Assembly: GCA_036271855.1 (NCBI GenBank)
Contig: DATAZV010000258.1
Coordinates: 1-5,451 of the forward strand
DNA length: 5,451 nucleotides
Reading direction: 5' to 3'
Origin: JAQGMJ01 sp036271855
Lineage (GTDB): Bacteria; Pseudomonadota; Gammaproteobacteria; Burkholderiales; JAEUOS01
Shown here: positions 1-5,172 of the stretch, in pieces
How the letters are laid out: the number at the start of each line of letters is the position of its first letter
Position numbering within the stretch: position 1 is the first letter of the stretch
The notes under the pieces: generated by a model
Database searches by the model: none
What the model was told of the DNA's origin: nothing
The model's input: only the letters and a program-made list of their open reading frames with translations
Translations under genes and position numbers: made by a program

Positions 1-1210
1 GATCGTCGGCCTGGACATCGGCACCTCGAAGATCGTCACCGTGGTCGCCGAAGTCACGCCGGAAGGCCGCATGCAGATCATCGGCACCGGCAGCCACGAA
101 TCCAAGGGCCTGAAAAAGGGCGTGGTGGTCAACATCGACACCACAGTGAACTCGATCCAGCGCGCACTGGAGGAGGCCGAGCTGATGGCCGACTGCAAGA
201 TCTCGCGCGTCTTCACCGGCATCGCCGGCAGCCACATCAAGAGCTTCAACTCCCACGGCATGGTGGCGATCAAGGACAAGGAAGTCACCCAGTTCGACAT
301 CGACCGCGTGATCGAAACCGCGCGCGCGGTGAACATCCCCACCGACCAGCAAATCTTGCATATCCTCACGCAAGAGTTCATCATCGATGGCCAGGAGGAC
401 GTACGTGAGCCCCTGGGCATGAGCGGCATGCGGCTGGAAGTCAAGGTGCACATCGTCACCGGCGCCGTCTCCGCCGCGCAAAACATCGTCAAGTGCGTGC
501 GCCGCTGTGGCCTGGAAGTCGGCGACCTGATCCTGCAGCCCCTGGCCTCCAGCCTGGCCTGCCTCACCGACGACGAAAAGGAACTCGGCGTGGCCCTGGT
601 CGACATCGGCGGCGGCACCACCGATGTCGCGGTGTTCACGCAAGGCGCGATCCGCCATACCGCGGTGATCCCGATCGCCGGCGACCAGATCACCAACGAC
701 ATCGCCATGGCCCTGCGCACGCCCACGCCGGAGGCGGAAGACATCAAGATCCGCCACGGCGTGGCGATGCAGCGCCTGGCCGGCGCCGACGAAATGATCG
801 AAGTGCCCGGCATCGGCGAGCGCGGCCCGCGCAGCATGAGCCGGCAATCGCTGGCGGCGGTGATCGAGCCGCGCATCGAGGAGCTGTTTTCCCTGGTGCA
901 GCAAAGCCTGCGTGAGTCCGGCTACGAGGAGTTGCTGTCCTCCGGCATTGTGCTCACCGGCGGCTCGGCCACCATGCCGGGAATGATCGAGCTGGGCGAG
1001 GAAATGTTTTCCATGCCGGTGCGCGTGGGTTCGCCGAAATACGAAGGCAGCCTGGCCGACGTGGTCAAAAGCCCGCGTCACTCCACCGCCATCGGCCTGC
1101 TCTACGAAGGCATGACCCAGCGCGCGCATCACGGCCGCATCATGCAAAAGACCGGCTCGCTGAAAAATATCGCGGGCCGGATGAAAGCCTGGTTCCAGGG
1201 CAATTTTTAA
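1..1210 (+). CDS. ftsA: Cell division protein FtsA (5' end cut by window edge)
   Basis: FtsA is an actin-fold ATPase that tethers FtsZ filaments to the inner membrane and recruits later divisome proteins. The reading frame is open from base 2, giving 402 visible residues. It already contains the first phosphate motif GLDIGTSK at bases 8-31, so probably only about eight residues lie outside the window. A GTG at base 41 is in frame but lies inside this motif region and is not the real start. The second phosphate motif, DIGGGTTD, begins at base 602. The adenosine-side motif GIVLTGGSATMPG lies around bases 944-982. The last 15 residues (KNIAGRMKAWFQGNF) form the amphipathic membrane-targeting helix expected at an FtsA C-terminus. 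Visible length fits the family. ftsZ follows on the same strand after a 209-bp spacer, the standard dcw order. Identification is firm; strain-level identity is not determined. Confidence 0.98.
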   Translation, partial: IVGLDIGTSKIVTVVAEVTPEGRMQIIGTGSHESKGLKKGVVVNIDTTVNSIQRALEEAELMADCKISRVFTGIAGSHIKSFNSHGMVAIKDKEVTQFDIDRVIETARAVNIPTDQQILHILTQEFIIDGQEDVREPLGMSGMRLEVKVHIVTGAVSAAQNIVKCVRRCGLEVGDLILQPLASSLACLTDDEKELGVALVDIGGGTTDVAVFTQGAIRHTAVIPIAGDQITNDIAMALRTPTPEAEDIKIRHGVAMQRLAGADEMIEVPGIGERGPRSMSRQSLAAVIEPRIEELFSLVQQSLRESGYEELLSSGIVLTGGSATMPGMIELGEEMFSMPVRVGSPKYEGSLADVVKSPRHSTAIGLLYEGMTQRAHHGRIMQKTGSLKNIAGRMKAWFQGNF

Positions 1211-1320
1211 GCGCGCGAGAGTAAATGTTTTGCTCTTGCCTGGCGTTGTAACGGTGTTGTTGTTTTGGAGTTGGTAGTTTCAGCAGTAACGGATCTGGTG
1301 ATTAGGGGCTGTAGGCAGGT

Positions 1321-1347
1321 GAAAGCGCGAACGCGCTTCGCACTTTC
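1321..1347 (+). promoter_or_regulatory. Imperfect stem-loop in the ftsA-ftsZ spacer
   Basis: Bases 1321-1325 (GAAAG) pair with 1343-1347 (CTTTC), and 1327-1331 (GCGAA) pair with 1337-1341 (TTCGC). One C/A mismatch separates the two helices and the loop is CGCGC. A competing fold is also possible, in which AAGCGC pairs with GCGCTT around a GAAC loop. No T-run follows, so it does not look like an intrinsic terminator. It lies 73-99 nt upstream of the ftsZ start and would be in the leader of any transcript reading in from ftsA. A regulatory or RNA-stability role is inference only. Confidence 0.45.
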
Positions 1348-1407
1348 GGCAGCCAGCATCCCCGAATCTCTAGTTCCGCCGAATGGGTGCAGTCAAATTT
1401 TTGCTTT

Positions 1408-1413
1408 AAGGAG
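1408..1413 (+). promoter_or_regulatory. Ribosome-binding site of ftsZ
   Basis: AAGGAG lies 6 nt upstream of the ATG at 1420. It decides the start: an in-frame GTG at 1387 would add 11 residues (MQSNFCFKEIT) unlike any FtsZ N-terminus, and the Shine-Dalgarno sequence itself falls inside that extension. Confidence 0.9.
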
Positions 1414-1419
1414 ATAACC

Positions 1420-2607
1420 ATGTTTGAAATCGTGGAAACCCAAACCAGCGGGACCATCATCAAGGTGGTGGGCGTCGGCGGCGCCGGCGGCAATGCCATC
1501 ACCCACATGATCACGCGCGAAGTGGCGGGGGTGGACTTCATCGCCGCCAATACCGACGCACAAGTGCTGGCACGTTCGCTGGCAAAAACCCAGATCCAGC
1601 TCGGCGCCACCGGCCTGGGCGCGGGCGCCAACCCGGAACGCGGCAAGGAATCCGCCGAGTCCGAGCATGAGCGCATTCGCGAGTCGCTCGCCGGCGCGCA
1701 CATGGTGTTCATCACCGCCGGCATGGGCGGCGGCACCGGCACCGGCGCCGCCCCCGTGGTGGCCGAGATCGCCAAGGAAATGGGCATCCTCACCGTCGGT
1801 GTGGTGACCAAGCCCTTCCTGTTCGAAGGCAGCCGCCGCATGCGCTCGGCCGAAGCCGGCATCCAGGAACTCGGCAACCACGTCGACTCCCTCATCGTCA
1901 TCCTCAACGAAAAGCTGATGGACGTGCTGGGTGAAGACGTGTCGATGGAAGAAGCCTTCAAGGCGGCGGATGACGTGCTGCACAACGCCGTTGCCGGCAT
2001 CTCCGAAATCATCAACCAGCCGGGCCTGGTCAACGTCGACTTCGAAGACGTCAAGACCGTGATGGCCGAAATGGGCATGGCCATGATGGGCTCGGCCTAC
2101 GCCGAAGGCATCGACCGTGCGCGCATCGCCGCCGAGCAAGCCGTCGCCAGCCCGCTGCTCGAAGGCGTCGACCTCACCGGCGCCCGCGGCGTGCTGGTCA
2201 ACATCACCGCCAACAAGAGCCTGAAGATGAAGGAAGTGCGCGAAGTGATGGAAACCATCAAGCACTTCGCCGACCCGGACGCCCACGTCATCTTCGGCTC
2301 CGTGTTCGATGCCGAAATGGGCGAAAAGCTGCGCGTCACCGTTGTCGCCACCGGTCTCGGCCGTGCGCAAGCACGCCGCGCCGAAAAGCCGCAACTGGTG
2401 CCGCAGCCGATGCTGCGCACCGGCACCGACAACAACGTCGTTGCCGTCGGCCAGTTCGACCAGCCCGGCGTCGACTACCACCAGCTCGAAACCCCGGCGG
2501 TGTTCCGCTCCGGCCGCGCCGACCGCCGCGCGCAAGTCGAGGCGCTGCAGCAAGCAGGGATGGACAAGTACGAAATCCCGGCCTTCCTGCGCAAGCAGGC
2601 TGACTAA
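1420..2607 (+). CDS. ftsZ: Cell division protein FtsZ
   Basis: FtsZ is the tubulin-like GTPase that polymerises into the mid-cell Z ring. The 395-residue product has the GTP-binding start KVVGVGGAGGNA at residues 15-26, NTDAQ at 44-48, and the tubulin signature GGGTGTG at 103-109. The T7 loop NVDFED at 205-210 supplies the acidic residues that act on GTP in the next subunit. The globular part ends near residue 316 (VVATGLG). A linker of about 65 residues follows, then the C-terminal peptide YEIPAFLRKQAD at 384-395, which binds FtsA and other partners. Length is normal for the family. The chosen ATG has a good ribosome-binding site. All key residues are present, so it should be functional. It is the last gene of the visible dcw block and is followed by a strong terminator rather than by lpxC. 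Confidence 0.99.
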   Translation: MFEIVETQTSGTIIKVVGVGGAGGNAITHMITREVAGVDFIAANTDAQVLARSLAKTQIQLGATGLGAGANPERGKESAESEHERIRESLAGAHMVFITAGMGGGTGTGAAPVVAEIAKEMGILTVGVVTKPFLFEGSRRMRSAEAGIQELGNHVDSLIVILNEKLMDVLGEDVSMEEAFKAADDVLHNAVAGISEIINQPGLVNVDFEDVKTVMAEMGMAMMGSAYAEGIDRARIAAEQAVASPLLEGVDLTGARGVLVNITANKSLKMKEVREVMETIKHFADPDAHVIFGSVFDAEMGEKLRVTVVATGLGRAQARRAEKPQLVPQPMLRTGTDNNVVAVGQFDQPGVDYHQLETPAVFRSGRADRRAQVEALQQAGMDKYEIPAFLRKQAD

Positions 2608-2627
2608 GCAGCTTCCGCAGCCGTTGC

Positions 2628-2658
2628 AAGGCCGCCCGCGAGGGCGGCCTTTTTATTT
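2628..2658 (+). terminator. Intrinsic terminator after ftsZ
   Basis: AAGGCCGCCC (2628-2637) pairs perfectly with GGGCGGCCTT (2642-2651) around a GCGA tetraloop of the stable GNRA type. The T-rich tail TTTTTATTT runs to 2658. It begins 20 nt after the ftsZ stop codon and closes the dcw transcript. The minus-strand gene ends 7 nt beyond it, at 2666. The reverse strand lacks a comparable T-run, so termination should work mainly in the ftsZ direction. Confidence 0.94.
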
Positions 2659-2665
2659 CCAGCCG

Positions 2666-3052
2666 CTACGCTGGTGACAAGGTGTGGGCATCGCGAGCCA
2701 GCAGCCAGCGGCCGTCGGGTTGTTTGCGGTAAATGGTGAGCCGATGACCGGCGAGCTTCATCGTTTCTCCGCCCGCGCGCGGTGTCACGGATAACGAATC
2801 CCGACACAGTGTGTAAGCGACAACGCCTTCGACCACCACCTCTTCCAGCTCGCTGACGCAGCGAATCCAGTTTTGCTGGTGCGCCGCCGAAAAGCCGGCA
2901 GTAAATCCATCCCGGCCGAATGGCTCCCGGCCCGGACTCATAAACACCACATCGTCCGTCATCAAGGCAAGCAAGCGGGCCAGATCGCCGGCGTTGACCG
3001 CATCGATCCAGGTGGCGTGCACCTCACGGATGGCTTGTTCATCAGCACCCAT
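2666..3052 (-). CDS. SnoaL/DUF4440-like (NTF2-fold) small protein
   Basis: The 128-residue product matches the SnoaL-like/DUF4440 group of the NTF2 superfamily in length and pattern, including proteins often labelled SgcJ/EcaC-type. Residues 5-37 show an N-terminal helix with W15, then A-x-x-x-GD at 18-23 (AVNAGD), then DDVVF at 33-37. PG and a later G-x-x follow, and the C-terminal strands include LTIYRKQPDGRWLLARD. Such domains form a cone-shaped pocket used for small-molecule binding or catalysis; the substrate here cannot be told. No signal peptide or membrane segment is seen. The ATG at 3052 is chosen because AGGAGG (complement of 3059-3064) lies 6 nt upstream; the longer start at 3070 would swallow that site. 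The gene converges on ftsZ. Its first 20 codons and leader are duplicated at 5083-5172. Confidence 0.85.
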   Translation of the reverse strand: MGADEQAIREVHATWIDAVNAGDLARLLALMTDDVVFMSPGREPFGRDGFTAGFSAAHQQNWIRCVSELEEVVVEGVVAYTLCRDSLSVTPRAGGETMKLAGHRLTIYRKQPDGRWLLARDAHTLSPA

Positions 3053-3083
3053 CTGCAACCTCCTTGCCAAACAGTTTGATCAC
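2994..3083. repeat. 90-bp direct repeat, copy A
   Basis: This segment covers the first 20 codons, the AGGAGG site and about 19 further upstream bases of the SnoaL-like gene. It aligns without gaps to 5083-5172 (offset 2,089), matching at 80 of 90 positions. The longest identical run is 33 bp (3013-3045). Beyond 3084 the similarity fades, although a short TTCGCA-like match on the minus strand may be residual homology needing a 1-nt gap. Confidence 0.93.
3059..3064 (-). promoter_or_regulatory. Strong ribosome-binding site of the SnoaL-like gene
   Basis: On the minus strand this reads AGGAGG, a full anti-Shine-Dalgarno match, 6 nt from the ATG at 3052. The identical hexamer and spacing recur at 5148-5153 in front of the stub copy, supporting this start over the upstream one. 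Confidence 0.88.
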
Positions 3084-3291
3084 CGGCTCTCCTGCGAAGT
3101 TCGGGCATCGCCCTTCATTCCGAATGACAACGGGATATGACTCCGCCCTCTAGCGCTCGTTGCAACTTTTCTTTCGCTTTTTTAATCTTGTACACATAAT
3201 TGCATGCTAATTTAGCGGGACATAGCAGCGCATTTTTTGAGGCAGCTCGCTCAGCCGGATCGGAATCCCAGGAAACAGGAAAGGAACCACC
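3084..3291. other. Spacer between divergent genes, AT-richer core, small palindromes
   Basis: About 208 bp separates the leader of the minus-strand SnoaL-like gene from the nitrilase-like gene. It contains GGGC-ATC-GCCC at 3103-3113 and the odd palindrome TCATTCCGAATGA at 3115-3127. A core at roughly 3165-3215 is clearly richer in A and T than the flanking genes. CATAAT at 3195-3200 resembles a -10 box for the plus-strand gene, but the matching -35 position (TTTCGC, 3172-3177) is poor. No ORF here looks coding. Promoters for both divergent genes probably lie in this stretch; that is inference. Confidence 0.4.
3280..3285 (+). promoter_or_regulatory. Ribosome-binding site of the nitrilase-like gene
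   Basis: AAAGGA lies 6 nt before the ATG at 3292 and supports that start over the in-frame Met at residue 8. Confidence 0.75.
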
Positions 3292-4383
3292 ATGCGACTG
3301 TACGCTGCCATCATGACCGAAGAAACCGATGTGCCGGAAACCATCGCGCTGAAAGGCATCGACAAGGCGCAGAAACAGATAGACCGCCTCGGCGACGCCG
3401 TCGCGCGCGCCTCGACCATGATCCAGGGCATGCAGGGGAAATCCCCCGCAACAGCCTATCAGTGCGTATTCCTTGCACCCGAGTATTTCTTCTCCAACCA
3501 GCGCCACGCCGATGCCCGGTTTTTCTCGCACGACGTCAAGCGCGTCATCCTCGGCAAACTCACCGCCCTGGCCAAGAATTATCCCGACATCCTGATCATC
3601 CCGGGCACCATCCTCTGGACCAAGAATGCCTATGATGCGGGCCGGGGGCAGCAGGGACAAGCCCGCCCCCGGCTCGGAGGGGCGCGCGAGGCAGTCAATA
3701 AGGACGCCGCCCGGCTGCAAAAGGTCGAGGACCGGCGCCAGACAGCCAAACAGCAATTCCGCACGATGATCGACGGCACGCCATCGGTGCAGGAATATGG
3801 ACCTGGGCATCCTTCAGGGTGGGGGCACAGCGGTGCGCCCTACACCAGCGCCGAAGACCTGCTGAAGAACCGCGACGCCAAGATCGCGCAAAACGTCGCC
3901 TATGTCTGCCTCGGCGAAACCATGCTCAAGTACCACAAGGTCGGCAACTACCAGGAGGTAATTGAAGAGCAGGAACTCCTCCTGTTTGCCCCGGGCAGCA
4001 TCACCGGACGCTTTGCCGTGGGAGGTGTGCAGTACGGCCTGGAAATCTGCGTGGACTATAAACAAGGGGTCCTCGAAAGTTCCCCCGACTTCAAAGACGT
4101 GCATGTGCGGCTGGTCGTCTCCGCCACCGTCGATGTCGGGGACAGCAAATCGCCCCTCCTGCTGCACTCCTCGACCCATACGCCTGAGCAGGGTTTCGAG
4201 ACCCACCGGGTAAGGATGAAGACCGGCAGCGGCGTGACGACAGTTTCCGGCCTCCCGAAAAATCCGCTCAAGGAGGGGCCGCTCACCGTGATTGCGCTGA
4301 ACCTGGACGAAGCCAAAATGGGGATCACCGATACCAGCCGCGTGCTGTCCAGCGCGCAACTGAGTCCGGTAAAGCACGCTTGA
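3292..4383 (+). CDS. Divergent carbon-nitrogen hydrolase (nitrilase superfamily)
   Basis: I do not recognise a named protein, but the 363-residue product shows the nitrilase-fold landmarks in order. Catalytic Glu is E64 in FLAPEYFF. IIPGTILW at 102-109 is the usual core strand. NVAYVCLGET at 201-210 leads to K213 in K-Y-H, matching the family K-x-H lysine. FAPGS at 232-236 precedes G249-L-E-I-C253-V-D255, matching G-x-x-I-C-x-D with the nucleophilic cysteine. The family hydrolyses or condenses C-N bonds of nitriles, amides and carbamoyl compounds through a thioester; the substrate here is unknown. A charged and Gly-rich insertion at about 113-195, with a basic/acidic helix-like part at 131-157, separates the Glu and Lys regions. 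No signal peptide or transmembrane segment is visible, so cytoplasmic or exported by an unseen route. It stands alone on the plus strand, within the segment bounded by the 90-bp repeats. Confidence 0.8.
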   Translation: MRLYAAIMTEETDVPETIALKGIDKAQKQIDRLGDAVARASTMIQGMQGKSPATAYQCVFLAPEYFFSNQRHADARFFSHDVKRVILGKLTALAKNYPDILIIPGTILWTKNAYDAGRGQQGQARPRLGGAREAVNKDAARLQKVEDRRQTAKQQFRTMIDGTPSVQEYGPGHPSGWGHSGAPYTSAEDLLKNRDAKIAQNVAYVCLGETMLKYHKVGNYQEVIEEQELLLFAPGSITGRFAVGGVQYGLEICVDYKQGVLESSPDFKDVHVRLVVSATVDVGDSKSPLLLHSSTHTPEQGFETHRVRMKTGSGVTTVSGLPKNPLKEGPLTVIALNLDEAKMGITDTSRVLSSAQLSPVKHA

Positions 4384-4389
4384 ACTCTG

Positions 4390-4406
4390 AGGCCCCTTTT
4401 TATTCC
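4390..4406. repeat. Short repeat AGGCCCC-T5-ATTCC, copy 1
   Basis: A 17-bp motif 7 nt after the nitrilase-like stop codon recurs at 5068-5082 with two fewer T residues (AGGCCCC-T3-ATTCC), in the same orientation. The T-run could aid termination, but no convincing GC stem precedes it. The two copies bracket the DUF6210-like gene. Confidence 0.45.
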
Positions 4407-4485
4407 GATGTTCGGACACTAAATGCAACTTGCAGGAGCCGCGAGCGGGAGGTAAGTCAAAGCAGCGCCGGAGGCATGACGCTTT

Positions 4486-4947
4486 TCAATCGCTGTTTAC
4501 CCAGGTCAACACCCCTGCCATTGGATAGGGACCCATGCCGGTGAACATGGGGAACGAAAAATCCGGCTCGCCAATCAGGACATATACCCACGCCTCTTGC
4601 GAATCCCGCAGGCGGCTGCGGTCCACAGTGATGATGCGCAGCGAATGGTCTTTATGCAACGCTGCCTCGATTACCTGCGCGTCCGCCTCGTCTAGGCCAT
4701 GCTCCGCGCCCCAACCGACATGCGCCGGTCCGGCGAAATATTCGTATAGTGCAGGTTGCGGACCGAGCAAGCGACTCTCCAAGTCGACGTCGTTGCCCAA
4801 CGGAACGAACACCCCCTCCAGTTCCGGCTGGCGGCACACGTGCCCGCAGGTCTGATTCGTATAGAAAATCCCCGAGGGCCACGCGACAATCATGCCGGTG
4901 CCCACGTGACCAAACAGGCTGACGGTAATTCGACTCTGATCTTGCAC
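4486..4947 (-). CDS. Small protein resembling DUF6210
   Basis: The 153-residue product has an N-terminal part with PSGIFYTNQT (24-33), CRQPELEGVFVPLG (38-51), EAWVYV (118-123) and the ending GVLTWVNSD. This pattern, a PSG-x-x-Y stretch, an EGF/V-VP-LG turn, EAW-V and a terminal LTW-x-NSD, resembles DUF6210, a family without a known function. The family call is from memory of its pattern and needs a profile search. No signal peptide or membrane span is seen; two cysteines (34, 38) sit close together. The start is GTG at 4947, with a GGGGGA stretch about 10 nt upstream, rather long spacing. The frame stays open upstream to a TGA near 5024 but offers no ATG, GTG or TTG, so the start is moderately uncertain. 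It converges on the nitrilase-like gene. Confidence 0.65.
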   Translation of the reverse strand: MQDQSRITVSLFGHVGTGMIVAWPSGIFYTNQTCGHVCRQPELEGVFVPLGNDVDLESRLLGPQPALYEYFAGPAHVGWGAEHGLDEADAQVIEAALHKDHSLRIITVDRSRLRDSQEAWVYVLIGEPDFSFPMFTGMGPYPMAGVLTWVNSD

Positions 4948-5002
4948 GAGCGCAATTTCCCCCTGCGATGATGTTATCCACTCGACCGAGATTGGCGAAA
5001 CT

Positions 5003-5021
5003 CCAGATATCAGGGATCTGG
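5003..5021. promoter_or_regulatory. Perfect 6-bp inverted repeat upstream of the DUF6210-like gene
   Basis: CCAGAT (5003-5008) and ATCTGG (5016-5021) form an inverted repeat with a 7-nt centre. It lies between the TATAAT box at 5055-5060 and the GTG at 4947, so it would be in the leader RNA or could be a dimer operator. A T-run on the plus strand (around 5030-5036) is too far away for a normal terminator. Confidence 0.35.
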
Positions 5022-5054
5022 CTCAAATATTTTTTCTAAACCCGCAAGCTTGAA

Positions 5055-5060
5055 ATTATA
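5055..5060 (-). promoter_or_regulatory. Consensus -10 box for the DUF6210-like gene
   Basis: The minus strand reads TATAAT, a perfect sigma-70 -10 hexamer, in an AT-rich patch of otherwise GC-rich DNA. No good -35 hexamer stands 16-18 nt upstream (AGGAAT at 17 nt) and there is no extended TGn. It would start an RNA about 100 nt before the GTG at 4947. It lies just past the stop codon of the stub at 5076. Confidence 0.45.
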
Positions 5061-5067
5061 TCGAGCC

Positions 5068-5082
5068 AGGCCCCTTTATTCC
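5068..5082. repeat. Short repeat AGGCCCC-T3-ATTCC, copy 2
   Basis: This matches 4390-4406 apart from two missing T residues. It abuts the inner edge of repeat copy B (5083), exactly where similarity to the SnoaL-like gene stops, and supplies the stub's stop codon. Confidence 0.45.
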
Positions 5083-5141
5083 TTGGCCGCCTCGACCCAG
5101 ATGGCGTGCACCTCACGGATGGCTTGTTCATCAGATTCCAT
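5076..5141 (-). pseudogene. Truncated 5' copy of the SnoaL-like gene
   Basis: Twenty-one codons read MESDEQAIREVHAIWVEAAK, then E and a TAA stop. The first 20 align to the start of the intact 128-residue protein (MGADEQAIREVHATWIDAVN), and the ribosome-binding site AGGAGG (5148-5153) is kept. Homology ends abruptly at 5083, after which unrelated sequence gives the stop, so the rest of the domain is missing. The start is 23 nt downstream of the membrane-protein stop codon on the same strand, as in an operon. Seven of the 20 shared codons differ and all seven change the amino acid. Best read as a decayed or cut-off paralogue, although a translated short peptide cannot be excluded. Confidence 0.82.
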
Positions 5142-5172
5142 CTGCAACCTCCTGGCCAAACAGTTTATTCAC
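5083..5172. repeat. 90-bp direct repeat, copy B
   Basis: This is the partner of 2994-3083, same orientation, 80 of 90 bases identical. Differences are at the codons listed for the stub plus 5154, 5167 and 5168 in the leader. Its outer end (5165-5172) overlaps the last codons and TAA stop of the membrane-protein gene. Confidence 0.93.

Noticed and set aside
493..915. 140-codon plus-strand frame inside ftsA
   Set aside because: Arg/Pro/Gly-rich out-of-frame shadow of ftsA.
1302..2084. Second minus-strand frame of 260 codons across ftsZ
   Set aside because: Ser/Ala/Pro-rich shadow of ftsZ in GC-rich DNA, with no recognisable domain.
1393..2553. Long open frame of 386 codons on the minus strand across ftsZ
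   Set aside because: It is antisense to a fully conserved ftsZ, is rich in His, Gly, Ala and Asp as expected from reversed high-GC codons, and has no family signature.
2659..2674. Small inverted repeat CCAGC/GCTGG just after the ftsZ terminator
   Set aside because: Only 5 bp, inside the end of the SnoaL-like gene, with no T-run; the strong stem at 2628-2651 already explains termination.
3115..3810. 231-codon minus-strand frame across the start of the nitrilase-like gene
   Set aside because: The plus strand carries ordered catalytic motifs and a good ribosome-binding site; the minus frame shows no motif and crosses the promoter spacer.
3814..4428. 204-codon minus-strand frame across the end of the nitrilase-like gene
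   Set aside because: Overlaps the K213 and C253 motifs of the real gene and shows no family pattern.
4652..5026. 124-codon minus-strand frame with a TTG start overlapping the DUF6210-like gene
   Set aside because: Runs out of frame through the DUF6210-like gene and becomes Arg/Gly-rich; no domain. Kept only as a hint about the start-site question.
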